A program made the translations under genes and the position numbers. A DNA stretch of 64,000 nt. It comes from Sphingomonas crocodyli. GTDB taxonomy: Bacteria; Pseudomonadota; Alphaproteobacteria; Sphingomonadales; Sphingomonadaceae. Below are positions 17,115 through 25,218 of the stretch, piece after piece; position 1 is the first letter of the stretch, and the number at the start of each line of letters is the position of its first letter. The stretch covers positions 2,728,001-2,792,000 of the forward strand of contig NZ_SACN01000001.1 in NCBI RefSeq assembly GCF_004005865.1. The letters run 5' to 3'. A model generated the notes under the pieces. The model had not been told where the DNA came from. It made no database searches and saw only the letters and a program-made list of their open reading frames with translations.

Positions 17115-17525
17115 TTACGGCCGCCCGTTCTCGAACAACACGCAGCGATCTTCGAACGTCACCAGCACCGATTGCTGATCGAACCGCTTGTTATACGCCT
17201 TCGCGATGGCGCTCACCTTCGCGCGGTCATCGCTGCGGCCGGGCAATACGAGGATCAGCAACTTGCTCGGCTCGCGCGTCACCGTGCCCTTGGGGTTCAT
17301 CCACCGCCCCTGCGCGTCGAGCACGGTCAGCCCTTCGGGGAAGCGCGCCGTCACTTCGCGATCGAGGAAGTCGGTGAACTCGGCGTCGGTGATCACCCCC
17401 GCCTTGTTGCTCGCCCCCAGATAGAGTTCGGCGGTGACTTGCTCGCTCTCCCCCGGCGCGCACGCTGCCTGGGCAGCGGCGGCGGAACAGAGGGCGGCAA
17501 GGGCGAGGCAAAGGCGCGCGATCAT
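17115..17525 (-). CDS. DUF3574 domain-containing exported protein
   Basis: A 136-aa protein with a signal peptide (MIARLCLALAALCSAAAAQA). The mature part matches the DUF3574 pattern: ELYLGASNKAGVITDAEFTDFLDREVTARFPEGLTVLDAQGRW, ending with a conserved cysteine in FEDRCVLF. Molecular function is unknown. The start at 17525 overlaps the stop of the upstream 64-aa gene (TGATG), so it is the last gene of a TonB-receptor operon. A periplasmic role linked to iron uptake is inferred from this position only. Confidence 0.8.
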   Translation of the reverse strand: MIARLCLALAALCSAAAAQAACAPGESEQVTAELYLGASNKAGVITDAEFTDFLDREVTARFPEGLTVLDAQGRWMNPKGTVTREPSKLLILVLPGRSDDRAKVSAIAKAYNKRFDQQSVLVTFEDRCVLFENGRP

Positions 17526-17719
17526 CAGCGCCGACGCTGCCACGCCCACAGCGCGGCCGCAACCGGCGCCGCAAGCCCGATCCACGCGGCAATATCTTCC
17601 CAGCCATCGCCCAGCAGGCCGACGATCAGCCCGCCAAGGCTCAGCACCGCCAGCACCATCGGCACCGCGAAGATGGCGAGCGCGGTCTTGTGCCCCGGCT
17701 TCAGGCGGACCTGCTTCAT
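17525..17719 (-). CDS. Small (64 aa) two-helix membrane protein, function unknown
   Basis: A short protein (MKQVRLKPGHKTALAIFAVP...) with two hydrophobic segments, roughly residues 13-37 and 42-60, and a basic C-terminus (WQRRR). The ATG overlaps the PepSY gene stop (ATGA), and its stop overlaps the DUF3574 start. That tight coupling on both sides is the main reason to call it a real gene. Small partners of this sort are common beside PepSY proteins; no specific role can be assigned. Confidence 0.7.
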   Translation of the reverse strand: MKQVRLKPGHKTALAIFAVPMVLAVLSLGGLIVGLLGDGWEDIAAWIGLAAPVAAALWAWQRRR

Positions 17720-18870
17720 TCGGCCGCCACCGGCGCCAGCGCCGCGCCGCTGCGCACTTCGCGAATGCGCGCCTCGATCGATCCGGCGCGCCGCCCGATC
17801 CACAGATACAGGCCGCTCCCCAGAATCACGATCGCCCCGATATCGAGCAAGGCCCACAATATCTTGAGCGGCATCGCGCCATAATCGCCGAAGTGCAGCG
17901 GCTGCGACAGGCGCAGCGCCAGCATATACCACGGCATATGCGCCATCGCGGTCAGCTTGCCCGTCTGCGCGTCGATCAGCGCCGGCGTGTGGATCTGCTT
18001 CGTCGCCGGCGTCGCCCCGCGCAGCCACACCGCGAAATGATGCTCGCTGGTGAAACGCACGCCGGGAAAGGCGATGAACTGCGGCGTCGTGCCGGGGGCT
18101 GCGGCCTTCGCGGTATCCACCGCCGCCTGCACCGAACCGAACCGCTCCACCGGGACCGGCGGCAGCCCCTGATAAGGCGCGGTCAGCTTCGCCAGCTGGT
18201 CGCTGCGCCATACGTTGACCAGCGGATCGCTCAGCGTGTTGATCACGCCGGTCAGCCCGACGACCATCACCCAGGCGAGCGTGACGATGCCCAGCATGTT
18301 GTGCATGTCCAGCCAGCGCACCCGCCGGCTTTTCGACCAGCGCATCGTCCCGAAATCGAGCTTCCGCATGAACGGCGCGTAGAGGACGACGCCCGAAACC
18401 GTCGCCACACAGAACAGGAAACCCATGAAGCCCAGGAACAATTCGCCCGGCAGAGACAGGAACATGTCGACATGCAGGCGCAGGATGAAGCCCATCACCC
18501 CGCCCTCGTCGATCTCGCCCACCGGCTTGGCCGTGCGCAGGTCCATCGGGGTGATGTGCATCTCTTCGCGCGTCGACATGGCGCGCGGCCCGGTGGTGAT
18601 GTTCACCACCGGACGATCGTCGTCGAAGCTCAGGAACAGCGGCCGCTCGCCCGGATAGAGCCGCTCGGCCGCCGCCAGCATCTGATCGAGATCGTGGTTC
18701 GGCACCCCCGGCATCGCCGGCAGCACCTTGCTCTCGCCCAGCGCGTGATCGATCTCCTCATGGAAGATCAAGGGCAGGCCCGTCAGGCACAGCATCAGCA
18801 GGAATACCGTGCAGATCAGGCTCGTCCACTTGTGGACGAGATACCAGGCCTTGATCGTTCCGTTGGTCAT
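17716..18870 (-). CDS. PepSY-associated transmembrane protein (PiuB-like)
   Basis: A 384-aa inner-membrane protein with four membrane helices: near residues 12-32, about 140-162, about 190-212, and a last one around 340-362 (GAIVILGSGLYLWIGRR). Two large periplasmic regions carry PepSY-type features. Proteins of this family sit with siderophore receptors and are thought to reduce or process ferric siderophores in the periplasm. It starts seven bases after the TonB receptor stop and heads three further overlapping genes. Confidence 0.88.
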   Translation of the reverse strand: MTNGTIKAWYLVHKWTSLICTVFLLMLCLTGLPLIFHEEIDHALGESKVLPAMPGVPNHDLDQMLAAAERLYPGERPLFLSFDDDRPVVNITTGPRAMSTREEMHITPMDLRTAKPVGEIDEGGVMGFILRLHVDMFLSLPGELFLGFMGFLFCVATVSGVVLYAPFMRKLDFGTMRWSKSRRVRWLDMHNMLGIVTLAWVMVVGLTGVINTLSDPLVNVWRSDQLAKLTAPYQGLPPVPVERFGSVQAAVDTAKAAAPGTTPQFIAFPGVRFTSEHHFAVWLRGATPATKQIHTPALIDAQTGKLTAMAHMPWYMLALRLSQPLHFGDYGAMPLKILWALLDIGAIVILGSGLYLWIGRRAGSIEARIREVRSGAALAPVAAE

Positions 18871-18877
18871 CGGATCA

Positions 18878-21043
18878 TCAGTACTCGAATGTGGCCGAAG
18901 CCTTCACCGTGCGGGGGCCACCCTGTACGATGTTCGAACCGAAGGACGATGCCCAATAGCGCTTGTTCGCGACATTTTCCGCACTTAGGCGCAGCGTGAT
19001 CGGGTGGCTGTCAGCCACAACGACATAACGCATACCCACGTCAAAGCGAGTCCAAGCGTCGAGTTGCTGACGGTTGGTCACATCAACATATTGCTTGCCA
19101 GTCCGCACGATCCGACCGGTGAACGTTGCGTTCTTCAGGAACGCTGGAACCACCTCAGCACCCAGATTCAGCTGATAGGGCGGCACGCCAACCGCACGAT
19201 TGCCGTCATTGGCACCATTGGCCGTTTTCTGGAGCTTCGCATCGACGATCGTGCCACCGCCGATGAAACGCAGCCCCTCCATCGGCTCGCCATTGAAGCT
19301 GATCTCGATACCGCGATTACGCTGCTTGCCGTCGACACTGTAAATCACCTGGCCCGCATTGTTAGGATCAGTGTCGCTTCGCGCGCTCGGCTGCTTCGTC
19401 TGGAAAAGCGCGACTGTTGCGGTCAAGCCGCGGATCGCGACCTTACCACCGACCTCATATTGCTTCGAACGGAACGGCGGAAAGACCGTGCCGGGAGCCA
19501 CATTAGATGCGTTGGTTGGGGCGGTCGGCCCCTGCGCCAGCGCCTCGACTCGATTGGCGTAGATCGAGATACGGTCTGTCGGGCGTACGACAAGGCCGAC
19601 CACCGGGGTCGTGACAGTCTTGTTGTAATTGGACGTGCGGCGGAAGCTCGTTCGGTCATAGGCTTCTACATTCAAATGCTGGCGCCGCGCACCGATGGTC
19701 AGCAGCACACGATCCTCGACGAACCCGATCGTGTCGGACAGGAACAGGCTGCTGAATGCATTCTTCGACACGCGTGGAAGCTCGGTTAGGCTGCCTCCCG
19801 TGGCCATACCCGCATCCGCAGGTTTCGCGACATAAACAGGCGCATAGAGATTGGTGCAGAACACCGTCGTCGCGGTGCTGCACGGCCGCACCGCCGCCGG
19901 GAAGGTGCCCGAACGGAACGAGTTGCGGTTGCTCTGCACGTTGATCGATCCGCCGGCGTTGAACTCGTGACTCATCCCCGCGAAGGTCACCTTGCCGCGA
20001 ATGCCCGCCTGCCCGCTCTGGTTATTGTCCTTGCGCGGCACGAACAGGCGCGCGCCGGTCGCGGCGCCGGTGGTGCTGTTAGTGATCGTCACGGTCGAAT
20101 ATTCGCCATCTTCGCGCCCGTCGCGGATGCCGGCGGCGGCATAGACCATCACATTGTCGACCACGTCGACCTCGACGCGCGCCAGCGCATAGATGTCGCG
20201 CAGCTTGGTGAAGGACCAGGGCTGGCCGTAATTGTTGTTCGCATCGGGCACGCGCGGCACGGCGATGCCGGTGTTGAGCAGGCGCACCTGCGGACGCGGC
20301 TGGAACGCCTGCTGGTTCTCATAACCGAAGTCGAAGAAGAAGCGGCCCGGCCCGCGGCGGAAATCGAAGCTCGCGCCCAGCACGCCCACACGGCGCTTGT
20401 CATTGTCGATCGCGGTGTCGCCGCGACGATAGACGCCGTTCACGCGGATGCCGAAGCTGTCCTCCTCGCCAAAGCGGGTGCCCGCGTCGAAATTGCCGCC
20501 GAAGATGCTGTCGGCGCCATAGCTGGCGGTCGCGCGGAACAGCGTCTTTTCGGCGCGCTTGGGGATCAGGTTGATGCCGCCGCCCGTGCCGGTGCCGCTG
20601 GGCGCCGCGCCGAACAGGAAGGCGTTGGCGCCGTTCAGCACCTGGATGCTCTCATACAGTTCGGGCGAAACGAGCTGGCGCGGCGTGATGCCGAACATCC
20701 CGTCCATCGCCACGTCGTCGCCCGACAGCGCGAAGCCGCGGATCACGAACAGTTCGGCCTGGTTGCCGAACCCTTGAGCCGTGCGCACCGAAGGCTCGTT
20801 CTTCAGCACGTCGCCGATCGTCTCGGCCTGCTGATCGAGCACCAGCTGCGCGGTATAGGTCGTGACGTTGAACGGCGTTTCCAGCGCGCTCTTGTTGCCC
20901 AGCACGCCTAGGTTGCCATCGCTGACGACCTGCTTCTGCGCCTGCTGCGCGGTGACGATGATGTCGTCGGATGCTTCCTGCGCCCACAGCGGCGCGGCGA
21001 TCAGCCCCGCGCAACCCGTCAGCAACGCCAACGACGTCTTCAT
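18878..21043 (-). CDS. TonB-dependent siderophore receptor
   Basis: A 721-aa outer-membrane beta-barrel receptor of the ferric-siderophore class. A signal peptide (ending near ALWAQ) is followed by a plug domain (TPFNVTTYTAQLVLDQQAETIGDVLKNEPSV, then FVIRGF), and the chain ends in a C-terminal aromatic (TFEY), as barrels require. The family is usually 690-740 aa. The specific siderophore cannot be read from sequence. It is the first gene of the TonB-receptor, PepSY, small protein and DUF3574 operon. A 21-bp palindrome resembling a Fur operator lies 57 bases upstream. Confidence 0.93.
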   Translation of the reverse strand: MKTSLALLTGCAGLIAAPLWAQEASDDIIVTAQQAQKQVVSDGNLGVLGNKSALETPFNVTTYTAQLVLDQQAETIGDVLKNEPSVRTAQGFGNQAELFVIRGFALSGDDVAMDGMFGITPRQLVSPELYESIQVLNGANAFLFGAAPSGTGTGGGINLIPKRAEKTLFRATASYGADSIFGGNFDAGTRFGEEDSFGIRVNGVYRRGDTAIDNDKRRVGVLGASFDFRRGPGRFFFDFGYENQQAFQPRPQVRLLNTGIAVPRVPDANNNYGQPWSFTKLRDIYALARVEVDVVDNVMVYAAAGIRDGREDGEYSTVTITNSTTGAATGARLFVPRKDNNQSGQAGIRGKVTFAGMSHEFNAGGSINVQSNRNSFRSGTFPAAVRPCSTATTVFCTNLYAPVYVAKPADAGMATGGSLTELPRVSKNAFSSLFLSDTIGFVEDRVLLTIGARRQHLNVEAYDRTSFRRTSNYNKTVTTPVVGLVVRPTDRISIYANRVEALAQGPTAPTNASNVAPGTVFPPFRSKQYEVGGKVAIRGLTATVALFQTKQPSARSDTDPNNAGQVIYSVDGKQRNRGIEISFNGEPMEGLRFIGGGTIVDAKLQKTANGANDGNRAVGVPPYQLNLGAEVVPAFLKNATFTGRIVRTGKQYVDVTNRQQLDAWTRFDVGMRYVVVADSHPITLRLSAENVANKRYWASSFGSNIVQGGPRTVKASATFEY

Positions 21044-21099
21044 ATATCACTCCGCAATCGATAATTTGGAAAGCGCGGCGCCTAGCTTCTCACATTCGC

Positions 21100-21120
21100 T
21101 GTTGCAAGTCACTCGCAACA
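21100..21120. promoter_or_regulatory. Candidate Fur-type operator upstream of the siderophore receptor
   Basis: A 21-bp dyad, TGTTGC-N9-GCAACA, with nine of ten symmetric positions paired. Its inner TTGCAAGT and ACTCGCAA halves resemble alphaproteobacterial Fur sites. It lies 57-77 bases upstream of the receptor ATG. Iron regulation is the expected role for this operon. Confidence 0.6.
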
Positions 21121-21237
21121 ATTTGAAACAGGCCGTGTCCTAAAAGGCACAGCGATGCTGGCGGGGTTCGGCGCATCTGCTAGAAGATGGGGAACGAACC
21201 CTATTCCCTACCGATATGATAGTATAACGAGCCACCG

Positions 21238-22206
21238 ATGATCCACTTCGAATCGGTCGCCAAGACGTTCACGACCGGCGGCCTTCCCGCGCTTCACGAT
21301 GTGACCCTGTCGATCGCCGCCGGCGAGATTTTCGGCGTCATCGGCCGGTCGGGTGCGGGCAAATCCACGTTGGTCCGCCTGATCAACGGCCTTGAACGCC
21401 CCGGCAGCGGGCGCGTGACCGTCGACGGACAGGATGTCGGCGCCGCCTCCCCCGCCGATCTGCGCGCGCTGCGCCGCCGGGTCGGCATGATCTTCCAGCA
21501 ATTCGGCCTGCTCTCCTCGGCTACCGTTGCGGATAACGTCGCGCTCCCCTTGCGCATCGCGGGCGTCCCCGCCGATCAACGCAAGGCGCGCGTCGCCGAT
21601 CTGCTCGACCGCGTCGGCCTGTCCGCGCACGGCCACAAATATCCGGGCCAGCTTTCGGGCGGGCAGAAGCAGCGCGTCGGCATCGCGCGCGCCATCGCCG
21701 GCGACGCGCGCATCCTGTTGTGTGATGAGGCGACCAGCGCGCTCGATCCCGAAACGACGCGCGACATCCTGTCCCTCATCGCCGATCTCAACCGCGATCT
21801 CGGCCTCACCGTCGTGATGATCACGCATGAGATGGAGGTGGTGCGCGAGGTGTGCGATCGCGTCGCCGTGCTCGATGCCGGCCGCCTTGTCGAAACCGGC
21901 CCCGTCGCCGACATCTTCCTGCGCCCGCAAGCCGCCGAAACCCGCCGTCTTCTCGCCCAAGCCGGCGAAGGGCATGACGATCACGCCGACTTCCCCGGCC
22001 GTGTCATCCGCCTCACCTTCGAAGGCGACGCCATCGCCCAGCCGGTCCTCACCCGCGTCGCGCGCGAAACCGGGGTCGATCTCGTCGTCCTCGGCGGCCA
22101 TATCGGCCGCTTCCGCCAAGGCCGCTACGGCCAGCTGACCCTGGGCGTCACCGGCGATGCCGAAGCCGCCGTCGCCGCGCTCGCCAGCTATGGAGCGGTG
22201 TCGTGA
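21238..22206 (+). CDS. metN: Methionine ABC transporter ATP-binding protein
   Basis: A 322-aa ATPase of the D/L-methionine importer. Walker A is GRSGAGKST, the signature is LSGGQKQRVGIARA, Walker B is ILLCDEATSALD and the switch histidine is in MITHEME. The C-terminal NIL domain (about residues 245-320) is the regulatory methionine-binding domain specific to MetN. It overlaps metI by four bases. I looked for a SAM riboswitch in the leader (21121-21237) and did not find one. Confidence 0.95.
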   Translation: MIHFESVAKTFTTGGLPALHDVTLSIAAGEIFGVIGRSGAGKSTLVRLINGLERPGSGRVTVDGQDVGAASPADLRALRRRVGMIFQQFGLLSSATVADNVALPLRIAGVPADQRKARVADLLDRVGLSAHGHKYPGQLSGGQKQRVGIARAIAGDARILLCDEATSALDPETTRDILSLIADLNRDLGLTVVMITHEMEVVREVCDRVAVLDAGRLVETGPVADIFLRPQAAETRRLLAQAGEGHDDHADFPGRVIRLTFEGDAIAQPVLTRVARETGVDLVVLGGHIGRFRQGRYGQLTLGVTGDAEAAVAALASYGAVS

Positions 22207-22865
22207 TCGAATTCGCCTCCATCGACTGGGCCGACATCGGGCAGGCCACGCTCGATACGCTCGCGATGCTATCCGCCTCGCTGGTCCTCACCGTCGCGAT
22301 CGGCCTGCCATTAGGCGTGGTCCTGTTCCTCGCCAGCCCAGGGCAGGTCTGGGCGAACCGCGCCGCGCATCTGGGGCTGTCGCTGGTCGTCAATCTGCTG
22401 CGATCGGTGCCCTTCATCATCCTGCTGATCGTGATGATCCCGCTCACCGTCGCGCTCGTCGGCACCTCGCTCGGCGTCGTCGGCGCGATCCCGCCTTTGG
22501 TCGTCGCCGCCGCCCCCTTCTTCGCACGCCTCGTCGAACTGGCGCTGCGCGAGGTCGGCCGCGACACGATCGAGGCCGTCACCGCGATGGGCGCCACCAC
22601 CCGCGATCTCGTCATGCGCGCTCTGATTCCGGAGGCGATGCCCGGCATCCTCGCCGGCATCACCGTCACCGCGATCGCCCTCGTCTCCTTCACCGCGATG
22701 GCGGGCGTCGTGGGCGCGGGTGGCCTGGGCGATCTCGCGATCCGCTTCGGCTATCAGCGGTTCCAGACCGACGTGATGATCGTCACGGTCGTCCTCTTGT
22801 TGATCCTCGTCCAGTTGCTCCAGATGGCGGGCGACCGCCTCGTCCGCCATTTCAGCCGCCGATAG
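22203..22865 (+). CDS. metI: Methionine ABC transporter permease
   Basis: A 220-aa inner-membrane permease with five hydrophobic segments. The EAA-loop motif is in IEAVTAMGATTRDLVMRALIPEAMPGI. The order metN-metI-metQ is the standard operon, and the start overlaps the metN stop by four bases. The FTAMAGVVGAGGLGDLA segment is highly typical of MetI. Confidence 0.95.
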   Translation: MIEFASIDWADIGQATLDTLAMLSASLVLTVAIGLPLGVVLFLASPGQVWANRAAHLGLSLVVNLLRSVPFIILLIVMIPLTVALVGTSLGVVGAIPPLVVAAAPFFARLVELALREVGRDTIEAVTAMGATTRDLVMRALIPEAMPGILAGITVTAIALVSFTAMAGVVGAGGLGDLAIRFGYQRFQTDVMIVTVVLLLILVQLLQMAGDRLVRHFSRR

Positions 22866-22876
22866 AAAGTCCGCCC

Positions 22877-23671
22877 ATGCGCTCTCTCGCCCTCATCGCC
22901 TTCGCCACGCTGGCGCTCGCCGGCTGCAAGAAGGACGCCGCACCCGCCGATCCCAACACGCTGACGGTCGCCGCGACCGCTGTGCCCCACGCCGAAATCC
23001 TCGAGGCGGTGAAGCCCGGCCTCGCCAAGGACGGCCTCAAGCTCGATATCCGCGTGTTCAACGATTATGTGCAGCCCAACGTGCAGGTCGCCGAAGGCCG
23101 GATCGCGGTCAGCTATTTCGAGACAGAGAGCTACCTCGCCGAGTTCAACAAGGCGCGCGGCACCAATCTCGTCACGATCGCGGGCGTCCATGTCGAGCCG
23201 CTCGGCGGCTATTCGAAGAAGTGGAAGACGCTCAAGGACGTCCCCGACGGCGCGACCATCGCGATCCCGAACGACGCCAGCACCAGCGGCCGTGCGCTGA
23301 TCCTCCTGCGGAAGGCGGGCCTGATCAAACTCAAACCCGGCGCGGGCATGACGGCATCGCCCCGCGACATCGCCGATAACCCGCACAAATATGTGTTCAA
23401 GCAACTGGAGGGCGCCACCCTGCCCCGCGTCATCGATCAGGTCGATCTGGCCCTGATCAACACCAATTACGCGCTGGAGGCGAAGCTGCGCCCCGGCCAG
23501 GACGCTTTGGTGATCGAGGGTAAGGACAGCCCCTATGTCAACTTCGTCGTCGGCCCCGAAAGCGCGCGTGACGATCCGCGCGTCGTGAAGCTCGTCGCGG
23601 CGCTCCGCAGCCCCGAGACCAAGGCCTTCATCGAACAGCGTTACAAGGGCGCGGTCATACCGGCTTTCTGA
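22877..23671 (+). CDS. metQ: Methionine ABC transporter substrate-binding lipoprotein
   Basis: A 264-aa NlpA/MetQ lipoprotein. The lipobox LALAGC places the lipidated cysteine at residue 17. The mature domain contains the MetQ hallmarks NDYVQPNVQVAEG, VSYFETESYLAEFN, IAIPNDASTSGRALILL and DLALINTNYAL. It captures methionine at the outer face of the inner membrane and delivers it to MetNI. It is separated from metI by 11 bases. The next gene begins four bases after the stop. Confidence 0.95.
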   Translation: MRSLALIAFATLALAGCKKDAAPADPNTLTVAATAVPHAEILEAVKPGLAKDGLKLDIRVFNDYVQPNVQVAEGRIAVSYFETESYLAEFNKARGTNLVTIAGVHVEPLGGYSKKWKTLKDVPDGATIAIPNDASTSGRALILLRKAGLIKLKPGAGMTASPRDIADNPHKYVFKQLEGATLPRVIDQVDLALINTNYALEAKLRPGQDALVIEGKDSPYVNFVVGPESARDDPRVVKLVAALRSPETKAFIEQRYKGAVIPAF

Positions 23672-23675
23672 CGCG

Positions 23676-25028
23676 ATGAACGCCCCGCCCCGCATCGATC
23701 ATGTCGCCGTCATCGGCGCGGGCTTTTCGGGCACGCTGCAGGCGATCAACCTGCTGCGCCACGATGGCCCGCGCGTCACCCTGATCGAACGGCGCGACGC
23801 CTTCGCGCGCGGCGTGGCTTATTCCACCGCGACGCCCGAACACCTCCTCAACGTCCGCGCATCGAACATGAGCGCGCTGCCCGACGATCCGGATCACTTC
23901 GTCCGCTGGCTCGCCGCGCGCGGCAAGGGCCAGCCGCAAAGCTTCGCCTCGCGCTGCGACTATGGCGACTATCTCGCCGAACTGCTCGCCGCCGAACTGC
24001 GCGCCAACCCCGGCCGGCTGACCTTGCGACAGGACGAGGCCATCTCGCTCGACATGCGGCCCGACGGCGTCACGATCGCCTTCGCCGACGGCTCCACCCT
24101 CGCCGCCGACGCCGCCGTCCTCGCGCTCGGCAACCTGCCCCCGCACGATCCCCCCGGCCTCGGTGGCGATCTGCCCGCCGATCTCTACGCGCGCGATCCG
24201 TGGGGGCCGGGCATCACCGATGGCCTCACCGATGATGACACCGTTCTCATCATCGGCACGGGTCTCACGATGATCGACATGGTCCTCGCGCTCGATGCGA
24301 AGGGCTTTCGCGGCCCCATCGTCGCCCTCTCGCGCCGTGGCCTCGCCCCGCACGCACATGGCGACGCGCCCAAGACCTCGCTCCCCGAAAAGCCCGTCGA
24401 ACTCGGCTCCGCCCTCGTCCACCGCGTCCGTGCCCGTGCGCGGGAGATCGGCTGGCGCTCGGCGATCGACGAACTGCGCCCCTATACGCAGGCGATGTGG
24501 CTATCCGCCCCGCCGGCCGAGCAGCGCCGCTTCCTGCGTCACCTGCGCGCCTGGTGGGATATCCACCGCCACCGCCTCTCTCCGCAGGTCGCCGAAAAGG
24601 TCGCCACCCTGCGCGCCAGCGGCCGCCTCCGCATCGTCGCGGGCAAGCTCCAGTCGGTCGATGCGCAGACCGGCCAAGCCGCCTTCCGCCCGCGCCACCG
24701 CCACGATATCGAGACGATCGCCCCACGCCGCATCATCAACTGCACCGGCCCGCAGGGCGATCTGCTCCGTACCGGCGAACCTTTGCTCAAAAGCCTCGTC
24801 GCATCGGGCCATCTGCGCCCCGATCCGCTCCACTTGGGCATCGACGTGAATGCGCAGGCGGAGACGATCGACGCCACCGGCAAAGCCAATCCGCGCCTGA
24901 TCGCGCTCGGCCCGATGACGCGCGGCGCCTTCTGGGAAATCGTCGCCGTCCCCGACATCCGCATGCAGACCTGGTCGGTCGCCCGCCGCCTCTCCCACGC
25001 GCAGTGGGTTGGCGGTGAAGGCCTCTAA
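23676..25028 (+). CDS. FAD/NAD(P)-binding oxidoreductase (NAD_binding_9 type)
   Basis: A 450-aa flavoprotein. The N-terminal dinucleotide-binding motif is VAVIGAGFSGTLQAINLL, followed by GVAYSTATPEHLLNVRASNMSAL, which is typical of PF13454-like proteins. A second nucleotide-binding segment is VLIIGTGLTMIDMVLAL. The reaction is unknown. Its start lies four bases after the metQ stop, so it is probably part of the met operon. Involvement in sulfur compound oxidation is a guess from that context alone. Confidence 0.85.
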   Translation: MNAPPRIDHVAVIGAGFSGTLQAINLLRHDGPRVTLIERRDAFARGVAYSTATPEHLLNVRASNMSALPDDPDHFVRWLAARGKGQPQSFASRCDYGDYLAELLAAELRANPGRLTLRQDEAISLDMRPDGVTIAFADGSTLAADAAVLALGNLPPHDPPGLGGDLPADLYARDPWGPGITDGLTDDDTVLIIGTGLTMIDMVLALDAKGFRGPIVALSRRGLAPHAHGDAPKTSLPEKPVELGSALVHRVRARAREIGWRSAIDELRPYTQAMWLSAPPAEQRRFLRHLRAWWDIHRHRLSPQVAEKVATLRASGRLRIVAGKLQSVDAQTGQAAFRPRHRHDIETIAPRRIINCTGPQGDLLRTGEPLLKSLVASGHLRPDPLHLGIDVNAQAETIDATGKANPRLIALGPMTRGAFWEIVAVPDIRMQTWSVARRLSHAQWVGGEGL

Positions 25029-25031
25029 CTC

Positions 25032-25156
25032 ATCCTCCCCCGCCAGGGGGAGGTGTCAGCGCAGCTGACGGAGGGGGAGGACGGCGACAAACTCCAGATC
25101 ATCGCATCCTCCCCCTCCGTTGCCTTCGGCGCCACCTCCCCCTTGCGGGGGAGGAT
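25032..25156. repeat. Family C intergenic palindrome, copy C3 (125 bp)
   Basis: Arms ATCCTCCCCCGCCAGGGGGA and complement, the same length as copies C2 and C4. It starts three bases after the oxidoreductase stop. Confidence 0.9.
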
Positions 25157-25218
25157 TGGAATTGGCTTGGTTTGTGTGCGCAAGCTGCTCTAGGCTACGG
25201 AAAACAAAGGGAAGAACC

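Noticed and set aside
21121..21237. SAM riboswitch upstream of metN
   Set aside because: No SAM-I or SAM-II core motif and no terminator or anti-terminator pair could be made from the leader.
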